Below, piece by piece: positions 1 to 12,364 of a DNA stretch of 64,000 nt. The translations under genes and the position numbers were made by a program. Each line of letters begins with the position of its first letter. Positions within the stretch are counted from its first letter, which is position 1. The DNA is from Mercurialis annua. Its lineage: Eukaryota > Streptophyta > Magnoliopsida > Malpighiales > Euphorbiaceae. Under the pieces are notes generated by a model. That model was given only the letters and a program-made list of their open reading frames with translations. It ran no database searches and was not told the DNA's origin. The stretch covers positions 37,846,628-37,910,627 of the forward strand of contig NC_065576.1 of assembly GCF_937616625.2 (NCBI RefSeq), given 5' to 3'.

Positions 1-3000
1 CCGCAAAACTATACTCCTGTTTACTAGTTTTCGGTATTTGCAAGGTTAATTAGATTTCTTAACCTCTTTTCCACATACACCTAGCTTCCTTGTTCACAGC
101 TAACAGTTATCATAACTGTACTATAGCTGTTACTATCGTGTTTAATTAACTGACTATCAACTTAAGCTCCGTTTTCAAAATATTTCATTTTGAAAACAAA
201 ATGTTTATTAAACATTTTTCCACTTTTAATAGGCCATACTTTACACATTTCTGGCCCGACATTCAATGCACATGTACACTACATGTATATTCCGTTACCA
301 GACAGCCTAGACCTCATAGTCATAAGGCTCGGTTCTTGGAATTTTTCATCTTTTTAAACTACTGTCTCATCACAGTTTTCAAATTCATTTACATACATAT
401 ATGGAGCTTATGTTGATAATTCCAAGTTAATTAAAGTTTACACTTCTCATCATTGTCACTTGCACTTTTGGCTTACCGCCAAAATTTCGTGCAAGTTCCA
501 CGACAATATCTTCATCATCGAGCATTGTTTACCTCTCCGTTCGACGATCGCAACGGTTAAAACTTAGATAACCGTCATGGGATTATCATATCCCAATATC
601 AAACCGATCTAACGGTTCGATCGCAAGTTATTAGGGTTTTGCTATACCCTGCTAGTTTCCAGACAACTTCTAAAACTTAGTTGTCTAACTCACTATCTCC
701 ATTTCCTTTGCACCTTGATAACATCTTTATCCTATCTTAGTTCAGCGTTTAATATACTTTTTAAGTATATTATTTATTCGTTTTATGATTTAATAATCAT
801 TTTCATTAATGAATATCTGTTAACACGACTTAACAACTCCGTTAGTCGTTAACATATTCATTGATCCTCTTTATTCATTTCAGAACTAGTAGCGTACCTA
901 CTCGGTTCTGAGAATACTCATACTTTCTTTGACCATCTTTCTTGTAGATGTTTCGTTGTTGTTTATTATTTAACTGCTGAGGTTACTCCTCTCAGACTTA
1001 TGAATTTTGATTCTATCTAACCACTCGTATGGATATAAGAGATATGTCCATTACTGACATCTGCTCTGTCTGTAGGACTAATCTCCAATCCGTTTAATTA
1101 AACACATGCGTATGACTTTGTTCACATATAGTTACTTGAAGTCAAACTAACCGAGTTGTGTTTAATTAGATCCTACTCTCTTATCTTAATCGTGACAATC
1201 TTCTATTGTCTACCCTCAAACTTTTATTTACCATAAAAGTTCATCACTAGACTTATATCAGTCTATTCCTGAGTAAGAATGTAGATTCTCACTCACTCTA
1301 CTCTTCCCGTACTTTCATTAACTAATGTCTCGGTATGAAACATTAGAATTTAGGTCTTTATTATTAGTCTTTATAATAAAAACCGTTATTCTTTATCCCT
1401 TTTTTCCCATCTACCTTGTCACTATCACAGAGTTTTCGTTTGAGCAAATACAGTTTTGTCTCGCGTACACTGACGCTCAACAATTTCAAATCAATTTGTT
1501 TTGCTTGCAAGCCTTTCTTTAAATCTCACTTTTAAAACAAATTGTGAATTCTCAAATTCACGGTTCAAAACCTTTTTCATACAATTGTGCTTCAGGGTGA
1601 TGACATCTCTCATCCCCAAGGAGTTGCTATTTTAATTCACTTTTCATTGATATACTGATATATCAATATATATGATGCATGCCCTAATCAAAATCATTTT
1701 ATGTAATATATATCATATATATATAATTCAGGTATGCTTCTTCTATAGTGATTTTCGCAACATGCACCTTTAATGCATCTGAGCACAATTATATGTTCAA
1801 CTGTAAAACAAAACTTTAATAAGTTTCTTTCAAACTACTTCTCTGTGCCATTTCAAGGTTTTCCTAATCCTCACATTAGGATTTATCATTCTTTATTTAA
1901 CATTTACCTTTTATGTTATTATTCATTGTCAGGTTGTTTATTAACAGTTATTGTTCATTAGTATGTGTGTTCTTGTTTAAGGATATTCTCTATCTGTACT
2001 TTATGTTTTCTAGTTTTAGTATCTCATACTAAAACACATAAATGTACTTAACTTAAACATAAGACACATATCTAAATGTTACCTGAGGATGATTGTTGAG
2101 GCAGTAGTGCCTCTCGAATCATCGGACCTTTTTCCTCGTCCGTATCGGCGTATAAGCGTTCCTTTACCTTCCTCGTGAACATTCTCACACAGCGTCTCAC
2201 TCTATTCAAACTTTGTTCCTCTTTCTCCTCATTAGCATACACATTCTCCCTCCTTTGACATGGGGAATGACTCATCCTTTGTTGAACTATCCTTAGATAG
2301 TTTATCTTTTCTAAATTCTTCCCCCAGCCTAAACTCTATATAGGCTGATACAACAGTAGATTCAGACACTGAATCATAACTGTCGTCAATAACCTCTATG
2401 TCTCCCATTGGTCTCTCCAGATCCTCTAATCTGATAACATCAATCTAATTATCCATGTCATAAACAGAAGCAGACACTCCAGCTTCTAATGGATTAGGCA
2501 AGTCAGGCATAACTGGCTGACTAGGCAAACCATGTCAATCAGGCACAACATGCGACGGAGCTCGACTAGGCCCAGACATGCTGAAACATGTGGCCATAAT
2601 GCAAGTAGCCGATATAACAGTTATAGAAAAACACGTTTTCATATAACAGATAACACCTTATAAACACATATAAAATAAAACACATAGCAATCACACGTAT
2701 AGTTCAGAGAAAATCTAACTAATTTCTCGAACAAACGATTCTTCTGGAATCTTCACCTCGTTCTGTATTCGAACAGAATCATCTTCTTTAAATATTGGTC
2801 AATTGGTCTGACCATTGCGTACTACTCTAATAAAGCGTCTCGAACACAGGAACATCTCACATGTTTCTTCATTAGCATCGTGTTTCAAACACAAGAACAT
2901 TTCATATGTTCCTGATCAAACATCACATATACTCTACACAAGTGTACTGGTTGCTACTTATAGCTGAATGTTTTCAACAACTGAAAACTGATCAAGACAT

Positions 3001-3129
3001 GACTCGAATCCTATGTTGCTGCAATAGTCTACTAAGAATCCTTACCAATCCTAACACAACTTACTTATCAGTATCAGCAACAGTACTTTGGATAGTCGAG
3101 TACTTAAAACGTTGCTCTGATACCACCTT
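1..3129 (-). mobile_element. Decayed internal region of a long-LTR Ty3/gypsy element
   Basis: This stretch follows the primer-binding site of the LTR at 3130-6465 when read on the minus strand, so it should be the leader and start of the internal region. I see no intact gag or pol. A weak coding trace runs from about 2578 down to 2070: a short acidic reading frame starting MSGPSRAPSH that is broken by in-frame TGA and TAG codons and then continues in a shifted frame (a 67-codon open stretch at 2072-2275). From 1 to 2000 I find nothing coding on either strand. Either the element is a non-autonomous derivative or its internal part is too mutated to read. The other end lies outside the window. 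Confidence 0.55.
3114..3125 (-). other. Primer-binding site, tRNA-iMet type
   Basis: On the minus strand the sequence four bases after the LTR end reads TGGTATCAGAGC, identical to the common plant retrotransposon primer site complementary to the 3' end of initiator methionine tRNA. It fixes the orientation (minus) and shows that the LTR at 3130-6465 is a 5' LTR and not a solo LTR. Confidence 0.85.
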
Positions 3130-6100
3130 TGTCACGACCCGAATTCCACCCTAATCCAAGTCACGACCGGCGCTAGGGAATGGGAATGGTTGTTCCGAAA
3201 CCCGTAGCAAGCCTAGAACCTCTAGAAATTTTTCGCAAATATTATTAAAAGATCGCACCTCGCGTGCGATCCGTTTTCAGAAAACACCGTTAAAATCTTT
3301 CTCGTTTAACGCAAACACATTTCTGAAATTATACATATAAGCGAAATCTTGTTTTCAGAAGCACTGGTTGGATAACCTCGTTATCTCAATCCTTGCTTCC
3401 TTCTGAAAACCTGGCGTGGTGATTACTGGAAACCAGGGACTTATCTTTCGCTTGCCTTAACACACAGGCAGCCCCGTTCCAAGCCACACGCCACCGTTAA
3501 TATGTTTAATAAAATAGTGCGGACATCTTGCGTCTCGCAACGGTGGTATTAAACATATTAAAATACACAGCGGACCGGTTACACATAGCCGGCGTATAAA
3601 ACATACTGTTTTTGACCCTCACAAAAACACACGAGGCCGACTCGGTAACTAGATACAATATGTCACTAAGCAGCCACCCAAAAGGTACACACACGTGCAA
3701 TAGATCCTATCAGAGAATCTAAACAAAGGACTAGTAGCACGGCTGCTGGCACATTACACTTATACTATTGCAGCATACTAAGAGTACAAAATCCTATGTA
3801 CATTACCAAAGAAGAGCTTTCCTGAAGAAGGGATGTGGAAGCTCGACTGACCTCAAAGCTCGTTTCCTGTAAAATGGGATAGCAACAACGGGGTCAGAAA
3901 TATAAATATTTCTGAGTGAGTAAACAGTTTACAGGTAAATACCAAAATCGCATCATATATATAAAACAGTTATATATATAAAATATGTTACCAATATGTC
4001 GATCCATATGAAACCCTAGTCCACAATTGTCCTAACAGACACACTCATTTCACGAGCTTATAGACAACAGAATAAGGACCGTGACCCGAGTCACTGCCGT
4101 CCACTTCTGTATCTCTGGTACCTGGACCGTAATCATGAAACTGCCATCGCAGTTTTACCCGCGACCGTTACCGTATTACTGTCGTCTCAGGGTTTACCCG
4201 TGAAGTCAGGGCATCTACTTTCCCAATGACTTACACGACATGCATACCTCTATACCTCGACAGAAGTACATCTAAAAATCGGTGTTGGTGATCACGCAAC
4301 CCTATTGCTGCCCAATAGGTAGCTCGTTCCAATGGACCTTTCTTGGCTAGTTTATACTACTGCGATTTATGGATTTAAAATAATTGAATACTGATATTCA
4401 AAAGTAAACACGTAAACTCACAGTGCTGCTAAGTTACTACTTAGCACCGTCGTAGGTGTGACAGACTCCCCTGAGTCCTGGTCTGACTGCTGGACAGCTA
4501 GTCGGATCAAACATACAAAACACACAAGCCAAACATCAATATTTATTTTTTGGTATAAACATCTAGGTCCTTAAACCTAGGCCCATACAAATCATACAAT
4601 TCACATAACACATAACACTTATGGTCTCTTTATTTTTAAAAACCATATAAACCGTTTTCACCTCGAGAAAACGTTTAGACTTCACTCTAAAAGTCATTTA
4701 GGTATAACAATACCTAATTAAAATCATTTACTAGCATCGACTTGATTGCCAAAGCCATTCACAGTCGACTACTAATTATTTAGCAACATCGTTTGCTAAA
4801 TCTTTTAAACCGGTTAAACGTCGACTTTAACTCTTTTAAAGTCCTTTTTAAACGTTTAACTTTACTTTTAAAATCTCATTTTAAAAGTCTTTGACTTAGG
4901 TTTAAAAATATTTATTTAAAATATTTTAGTTTCGGTCAGACAATACATCGAGTTACTAGGCGAAAACATTTCAGAATCGCCCCTCGAAAGTCCGCCGAAA
5001 AAGTCTGAAAAAGTCCCTACGCACACGTCCCGCTAAGTCACTGTGCGTCCGCACGTGACTGGCTGTGCGTTCGCACAGCCAGCTGTGCGTTCGCACAGTT
5101 GACTAGCTGTGCGTTCGCACAGCTAGTGCTGTGCGTTCGCACAGTTGACTAGCTGTGCGTTCGCACAGCTAGTGCTGTGCGTTCGCACAGCCTCTGCTGT
5201 GCGGGCGCACAGCAGGCCAGCCCCGGGGAAAATCGATCCCCGGGCCATTCCGACGTGCTATTGAATTTCAAAACGCTGCAAAAACGCTATTTTAACGTCC
5301 TAGTTCACATATACACAATCCAATCACAATTTGAACATATATTTTAATCGTTCGATACGGTAACCGTTTATAAACGAATATATATTCAAAATATATCGAA
5401 ATATATTAAAATAAACGTTTAATACGGATTTAGTACCTCGATTACTTGAGTAATCGTCGAAGAAATGGAGTTAGAATCGAGAAACGGACGAACGGGCCGA
5501 AACCCTAGCTTCGTCATCGCCTCAGAGAGCTTCTGCTCTCTTCTTTCTTTCAAAAGAAAGAAAAATGGTTTTCTGTAACCATTTAACTCATGTTTGAGTT
5601 ATATATATAGATTTGGCTAAAGTGCCGTTTAGTACTAGCTCAATCATGCACTTTAAACCAACTTCTAAACTAGTCGTCCGTAGCCTAAACGGAAACGACT
5701 TTCAAATTTCGTGAAACTTTACTCAAAAATCTAATAAAATATAATAAGAATAAAAATATAATTTTTATTCTCATCCGACTTATATTTTATTTTAAATAAA
5801 TCTCGGAAGATTTATTAGGTCTAAATTAGTCCCACTTGATTAAACTTTCCATGTCCAAATTTCATGAAACTTTGACGATAGCTTCGTCAAATTATTTCGC
5901 GAATAATGACACCAAAATTATTCGCTCGGAACTTATAAATTATTTTATTTTAATTTGGACTAACGAATAATCCTTAATTAGTTTATAATTAAAACTAATT
6001 AAAGTAAAAGTTTAGGGATTAAAGGAAGCAATTCTCCTTACTTGCCCTCCACCCCTAACCGCCTCTCATTTCTTTTTTTTTTCTTTTTTTCTTTTTTTTA

Positions 6101-6465
6101 TTTACTTTTATTATTATTATTATATATATTAACTTATATTCGTTAATAACTCGTCGAGACTTCCGAGTTTCGACATTTTAAATTTCGGGGTTTTATCCGA
6201 AATATTAAACTCTCCAATTAGAGTGGTATATTGATATATTAATTATCAATATATTTTATCTTACGACTCCAGTCGTATTTTCTGTTCTATTAATCCCGTT
6301 CATATCCATTTATTAAAATTTAAATCCCCGATTTAAATTTTAAACTTCTATTATTACGATATACTTTTAAGGATACTTATAAATTATATTTACGCTTAAA
6401 TTTAATTTACGTATTTCCAGCTAATAAAAGCTTTATACGTGGCTTATAAAATACGGGGTATTACA
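3130..6465 (-). mobile_element. Long 5' LTR (3.3 kb) of a Ty3/gypsy, probably Tekay/Del-like, element
   Basis: On the minus strand it begins TGTAATACCCCG and ends GGTCGTGACA, so it has TG...CA ends, and it is followed by a tRNA-iMet primer site. The same termini and much of the body recur in the solo LTR at 19852-21949. The shared parts include the segment containing ACCGGCGCTAGGGAATGGGA near the 3' end and the block around 4270-4340 with CCCTATTGCTGCCCAATAGG. The LTR contains a GC-rich palindrome array at 5041-5213. LTR length and primer type fit the chromovirus Tekay/Del lineage, but no protein domain is visible to confirm this. The target duplication cannot be tested because the other LTR is outside the window. 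Confidence 0.8.
5041..5213. repeat. Array of eight GC-rich palindromes, CTGTGCG-NN-CGCACAG
   Basis: Eight hairpin units occur in 173 bp: CTGTGCG, two spacer bases (TT, or GG in the last unit) and CGCACAG. The first unit is imperfect. Several are extended to longer stems, such as CTAGCTGTGCG/CGCACAGCTAG (twice) and GGCTGTGCG/CGCACAGCC. Immediately after comes another palindrome around 5221-5244, with CCCCGGGG and CCCCGGG arms. The array is CpG-rich in an otherwise AT-rich LTR. Confidence 0.9.
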
Positions 6466-6764
6466 CCAGGATTATTAAAAAAGAACGAGAAAATTTGAAA
6501 TTGACATATAAAAAATATTCTCACTCTAATTAATTAAATTTATTATAATTAAAGTTCTCAAGGAAATTTAATATATTTTAATATAATATGAGTATATATA
6601 GATATAATTATATTTTGTTTACCGAATTTTCTTAAATAACATGCACATGTAATTTTTTGTTTAGATTGAGACAAAAGGAAGTTATAATTACTCATTTTAA
6701 TCTAAACAAATAAACATTATTTAAAATTTATATTCAAGTTAAAGCTATTTAACTCGAAATTATT
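6466..6764. other. AT-rich intergenic sequence, nothing recognised
   Basis: Very AT-rich sequence between the LTR and the next repeat. I see no reading frame, repeat boundary or RNA gene. Confidence 0.5.
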
Positions 6765-7795
6765 TTTAAAATATCTGATTTTTAAATTTATTTACACTTT
6801 TTTCACTCCTCTTTTCATAATTTCCGTATATACCCTTTACAAACATATTTATAAAAAATATCCTAATATATATAAAAAGTTATAGGCTAATTCCACAAAA
6901 AATCACGACTTTTACTCGAAGTTCTATGTTAATTATGACTTTTAAAAGTTGGCATTTAAAAACACAATATTTCAATTTGGATCGTTTTGGGTCATTATTT
7001 AAAATCATTTTAGGTTATTTTGTATATACACAACTGCACTTTCTCTTTCTTTACTTCTCTTCCTCTCAACATTCTCTCTTCCTTTTTTCTTCTCTTCCGT
7101 TCGTCTGCTTCTCTCAATTTTATCTTCTGTTCGTCTACTTTTCCTAATTTTCCTTCCTTTTGTCTATTTTCGCTGCACATCGCTTTTTTTATCATATCGT
7201 TGCGCGTCTTTTTGTGGATTTATTATCGTGGTTTTTTCGCTGTCACGTTTTTTCAGTAAATTCTGATCACTGCGATTCTTTGATTGATTTTTTTCGTCAC
7301 GCGTTTTTTCTCGATGAATTCTTTAATATCGTTCTTAAACTTTTTATAATTTTTAGGTTTTTTGTGATAATTTAGATTTTTATAAACAGATTATTGTTGA
7401 TCTATTATTTACGTTATAGTGTATTTCTGGTGTATTTATAGCGTATTTCCATTGCATTTCTTGTGTATTTATGTTTTTTTTTTCCGTATATTTCTGGTGT
7501 TTTTAATCTATCTATGATGTATTTGTAGTGTTTTTATGGTACGCACTATAAAAACACTACAAAAACACTATGGATAAATAAATACACTATAAAAATACCA
7601 TAATTACACTAAAAACACTATGGATATACTACAAAAACACGATAAAAAAAACAAAAAAACACTAGGAAAAATCTATAAAAAAGAGCATAAATTGTTAAAA
7701 AGTGAAAAAATCTATGACCTATAAATATGTTTAAAAATAATGAAAAGTTGAAAATAAATTATAAAATAGTATACTGTAGAAAATTTTCTCATTTA
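6765..7795. mobile_element. Non-autonomous MULE-like element, copy 1 (approximate ends)
   Basis: Homologous to the element at 42919-44026, in the opposite orientation. Both have a TIR block containing TTTATTTACAC, a pyrimidine-rich stretch with TTCCGTTCGTCT motifs (7095-7170 here) and a central inverted repeat made of many copies of TAGTGTATTTATAGTG-like words (7415-7680). Open frames across it are low-complexity by-products. The exact ends and target duplication could not be fixed for this copy. Confidence 0.6.
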
Positions 7796-8174
7796 AATTT
7801 TCTTTAAGTAATTTGATATAATATGTTTTTTAAATGCATTAAAAAAGACCATGTAAACACAAAATAATTATTATTTAAATAAGGAAGAATTACATTAGTT
7901 GTATTTGGACTTTCTTTTCATTATGTATTATTTTTTTAAGCTTTAATTCTTTTCAAATTTTAAAAATATATCGAATATATTTAGTCATTTTTTTATCGCC
8001 GAACAAATAAAAAGTAAAATAAAATGATTAAATGGACTTTGATTGTTTTTTAGTTTATCTATCACGTACTCTTTTAATTATTCATTTTTTTAGTTATAGT
8101 TCAGGCGATTAAAGAAGCCTATTTCTTTTTTACAATTTCAAGGAAGCCTATTCGTTTCTACAAGAAGTAGCCAC

Positions 8175-8445
8175 CACTACAAGAATTTTCTTATTTGGCA
8201 ACAATAATTTTTGCAGGTAATTTGTTTTACTGTTAAAAAATATTTTGCAGTAATAATATTAAAAATTGCTGTCATTAGTTAAATTATATCAGCATTTTAT
8301 AGCAAATTTTGCTACCAATTACTTAAAACCATATTTTATTAACAGCAAAATGTCATAAATTTTTTTTGCTATATGTTAATAGTAATAATTTCAGCACTAT
8401 TAGTAGTAAAAATATTTACTGCTAATTCTAAAATTTCTTATAGTG
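8175..8445. mobile_element. CACTA-type MITE, 271 bp
   Basis: Begins CACTACAAGAATTTTC and ends AAAATTTCTTATAGTG, which are imperfect terminal inverted repeats of the CACTA (En/Spm) type. It is flanked by the 3 bp direct repeat CAC (8172-8174 and 8446-8448), the duplication length expected for CACTA elements. The interior is AT-rich, with repeated TGCAGTAAT/TGCTGT words and no coding capacity, so it is a non-autonomous deletion derivative. Confidence 0.85.
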
Positions 8446-8782
8446 CACTCATGATACATATATCTCAGCTAAGGAACTGACTAATTAAGCATACTTTTTC
8501 AGATCCAAAATTTTTATTCTTTCAGAGTCGTCTTCTTGTATAGACGAAAGAAAATAATGTAAAACCCGGATCTTAGTAATAGACGGCATCCCATCTTAGT
8601 TTTACGTAGGTAGAATTATTTTGTCACTTTCATTTCATGTATATGTGTACTATTGTGTCAATAGCATCATTCTTTACTAATATGTGGGAAAACGTTATTA
8701 AAAATGAGGTTTTATTTTGTTTGTGTGGCATATATACTATGACCAAAAGGTACATAAAATTCCTTGTTTTATATATACTAAT

Positions 8783-9103
8783 CAATATTTTAAAAATTGG
8801 AGCGCACTGGCCGATCGAATCGGGATCTGGTTAGTGGTCCAGTTCTAAAATAGTAAGAAATTGAAATTTTGGTCGAACTGGGTTAGACAGATTTGGACCG
8901 AATTGAACCGGACAAATCGGAAGTTGAACTGGTGATCGAACCGGTCAAGCCAGACAAAGAGAATCAGCGACCGAAAAATGCGTCACTAACATCGCTAATT
9001 TTAATTTTTTTTTAACAATTTTCATTAAACCGGCTCAACCGGCATTGAACCGTGAACTAGTGGCTTTACCGGTTCAGCCATCGGTTTGGTTTTTCAAACA
9101 CTG
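8783..9103. mobile_element. hAT-type MITE, 321 bp
   Basis: Starts CAATATTTTAAAAATTGG and ends, read inversely, CAGTGTTTGAAAAACC. It is flanked by near-identical 8 bp repeats, ATACTAAT (8775-8782) and ATATTAAT (9104-9111). The interior is rich in GAACCGG/CCGGTT words typical of a common plant hAT MITE group. No coding capacity. Confidence 0.7.
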
Positions 9104-9111
9104 ATATTAAT

Positions 9112-9509
9112 TAAAGTATACATTATTTACTTTTGAAAAATAAAATTATTAATGATATTTCAAAAAAGTTAATTTATTTTATTTTAATTAAATAAATTTA
9201 ATTTAACTTTTAATTAATAGTTAGATTTATATTATTAATTACTCGCATCACACAAGATATCATACTTTTACTTTCGAAAAAGCAATTTTTATATTAAATG
9301 AAAATTAAAGACAATTAATGCTCGTTGAATTTGTCTAAATATTTTTAACAATTGTCGTTGTGGCATTTTCAATCCAACTCTTAAATAGAGTTAAGCCACG
9401 TTATATAAAGTAAAGCCACTTTAAAATAATTTCAAAAATTCATCTCATCTTAGGGATTATTTGTAAACTACCCTAATTTTGAAAAAATAATTACAATATT
9501 TTGCTGTAA
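9112..9509. other. AT-rich sequence, nothing recognised
   Basis: No gene, repeat end or RNA could be supported between the hAT MITE and the LINE fragment. Confidence 0.45.
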
Positions 9510-10395
9510 CTGATAATCAGCGACCTGCTGCTGAATATTCTAGGGAGATCTTGAATGTTTCTAATGTTGGGCGTGTATCAGCTGTTGATTTTGCTGCTTG
9601 GACATCCACTACTAAAAAGCATGGTTTTCCCGACGGATTTTCCCGACGAATTATAAATCCGTCACCAAATCCATATTTACCGACAGATTTGGCGACGGAT
9701 TTATAATTCGTCCCCAAAATCACAAATTTGCTACGCGGGAAGCCTCCCGCCCTTTTATTTATTTATGTTTGAAAATCACATGCGCCTCCGAAAGTTAAAT
9801 TCTTTATTTGGCTCTTCTTGCATGGTAGGATACCTTCTTTAGCTTTTTTGGCTGTGCGTTTTATAGTCTCGGTTGATAACTTTTTGTGCTTACTTTGTGG
9901 TGTGGTGGAGACTCAATCTCATATTTCTATTCATTGTAAATTTGCTCGAAGCATTTGGTATGGCGTTCTTCAAAAATTTGATATGTTTTGGTCTTTTTCT
10001 AGATTCTTTTGGTGAGTTTATGTTGCAACGGATGAATATCATTTCCAAATGGTCGTATTGAAAACTTTGGTAGGTTTTTTCTTTTCCAGTTTTATGGGAG
10101 ATATGAAAATGCAGAAACAGCAGAGTCTTTCAGCATAAAGAATCAAGTAAGGAGGCGGTGTTTAAACTGTTTTATTAAGGCAACTTTTATTTATAAGTGT
10201 TGTAATAGGGAGTTTTGCTATTCGAATTTGGATTTTTTTAGGAATCCATTCTGTATTCTGTTTTCAGACGGTTGACCTTGTGTTTTCTGGCCTTTCTCAG
10301 AGTCGTAACGTATAGTGTGTCAGTATGCGTGTGCCACTTTTTGTGTGAAAGCTTAGAGTTAAAATCTTTTACCACTTTTTATGGCCTTTTATATA
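9510..10395 (+). pseudogene. 3' end of an L1-type LINE (ORF2 zinc-binding domain and 3' UTR)
   Basis: The frame starting at 9818 encodes a reverse-transcriptase zinc-binding (zf-RVT) segment: RIPSLAFLAV, then Cys-Leu-Leu-Cys, then His-x3-His-Cys followed by KFARSIWYGVL, which is characteristic of the C-terminus of plant LINE ORF2. Upstream, 9510-9620 reads as more degenerate ORF2, and the two parts are separated by about 150 bp (9620-9770) containing CCGACGGATTT inverted repeats, probably an inserted DNA-element fragment. Downstream, the 3' UTR (10080-10395) ends in TTATTCATAAAA and is homologous to 48255-48520. The reading frame is broken and the 5' part is missing. Confidence 0.7.
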
Positions 10396-10513
10396 CATAT
10401 TATTCATAAAAAACCAACTTATTCGAATTTTAATTATGTTGTACGACTTAAAATTCAGAATCTAATCATCTTGAAACTAAAGAAAAATTCCAATATATTG
10501 ATTAAAAGTTAAA

Positions 10514-10828
10514 GGCTTAATTGCACCCAAAATCATTAACTTTTGCGTGTTTTTGGTATTTAACAATCTTTTTTTTGGCATAAAAAATCATCAACTTTCA
10601 TTTTTTGGCATATTCGTTCACATACCGTTTTTTTTGAAAAATTAAGCGCAAAACGACGCCGTTTTAGCGCAAAACGGCACCATTTTACATTCAAAACGGC
10701 GCCGTTTGACATCCCATGGACAAATATGCAAAAAAATGAAAGTTAGTGATTTTTTTTATGCCAAGAAAAAGATTATGTGAAATACCAAAAACACGCGAAA
10801 GTTGGTGATTTTTTTATGCTATTAAACT
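10514..10828. mobile_element. MULE-type MITE with AAACGGCGCCGTTT palindromes, copy 1
   Basis: Inverted-repeat element beginning GGCTTAATTGCACCC. Its arms share the words CGTGTTTTTGGTATTTAACA and TGATTTTTTATGC in opposite orientation. The flanking 9 bp are AAAGTTAAA (10505-10513) and AAAATTAAA (10829-10837), 8 of 9 identical, as expected for Mutator-like insertions. The centre has three palindromic motifs around AAACGGCGCCGTTT. Homologous to the element at 41641-41960. Confidence 0.75.
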
Positions 10829-10837
10829 AAAATTAAA

Positions 10838-12364
10838 CTAAAGTTACAAGATTTCGAACGCCACAAGTTACCTTACTAAGTTTGAGCTTTAATTGTTGAA
10901 GTTTAAAAAAAGGAAAATATTTCTCACCATTAAAAATATTAATTATGAATAATTTCCTTATATATACTAAGAAGTAAAGAGGCTGACATCAAACTAACTT
11001 ATATGATAAGGATATGAATATTGTCTTAGTCTGTCAATGACTAAAATAAATCAAACTTAATTGGAGTGAAATTATAAGTTAGACTAAATTATCAAAAAAA
11101 AAAAAGTTAGACTAATAAAATCTCAGTAAACAGAACCAGAATAATATATTTCTTCTCTATTTTTGGATCACCTTGAATTTGTGCACTCAAACCCAATCTA
11201 GAAAGGTTAAATATTAACGATGTTATATTTTAAGTTTCAAATACATCTTATCTAAATTTCTACTTATGAATGCCAAAAATTCACAATCAAAATCTTAATA
11301 ATGCCAAAAAGTCATTTGAAAGTAGAAATATCAAATCTGCCTATCTTCCAATCCACATCCTATCTAGTTCAGCATCAACGTGACCTGAAATATGGTTGGT
11401 TCATTCATTTAGCCATTATTCTCAATATAATTATATATGGTATTATTTATGTTTGCATATTTTCAATTAAAATTAGTTATCATTTTGACTTTAATTATGT
11501 CATTTACTGTTTTACATATATCCTATGATCGCATCGCCTAAACCATACTTTGTATAGTAATTTTCATAATACATTTATCACAACTTAATTAGACTATATG
11601 CGTAGTAATGATCAAAATTATGATGAAACATGCACCACAAATTCGTATTTTATTAGAACTACAGTTTCAACGACTCCTGCTATGTTGATTGCTGCCCTAG
11701 AACTGATATTTTTAGTCTCGATACAAAGTTCAAGAAATTATAAATTATTTAAACAAATAAATATCAAATATTAATGAAATTAAACTAAATTTTCACTACT
11801 TAAAATTATCAATTTGTTAAACTTTACCTAAATATAAGAAGACAAAAATATAAAATTTATTGGACCATGCCAAAAATAAACTAAAACCAAAGAAAGAGAG
11901 CAAATTAAAGTATGTAATATATAACATGAATATAATATATACTCATAATACATTAAACATGAACAAATACAGGGACTATATCAACAATTACCAAGTGCAC
12001 AACATCGGTTGGTAATAGTCATATCTCCAAATGATCAACCATCATAGAGATCGAACTCCTAATTAACAACACATTAACATCAATAATTATATCATAATAT
12101 CATATTACATACTATATATTATAGATATATATCCCCTCAAAAACACATGATTTGAGCCCGTTGATTAAGATATATAATCGCCTCCATAATAGCATCGGGC
12201 GGTTGTGATCTGCGTACCAAACTACATACTTTTGTTGAACTGTGAGTGGATAGTGCAGAGAATCTAGGGTTACTTTTGAAAAACTTCACCGTACACTTGT
12301 CGACCTAGTTTCATGCATGAAGGAGAGAGACTGGGACTCTGTCGTATTGATTATTTTTTCTTTT
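10838..12364. other. Region downstream of ABI3; 3' UTR near its right end
   Basis: The right end, just below 12365, should be the ABI3 3' UTR, and it holds an RY palindrome CATGCATG at 12312-12319. The rest is AT-rich with no supported gene; short open frames (for example 11301-11528) look like chance. Confidence 0.45.

Noticed and set aside
2072..2275. 67-codon minus-strand frame as an independent gene
   Set aside because: It lies where the decayed gag start of the gypsy element is expected and has no start context of its own.
5041..5213. CRISPR-like array
   Set aside because: Units are palindromes without unique spacers of constant length, in a plant LTR.
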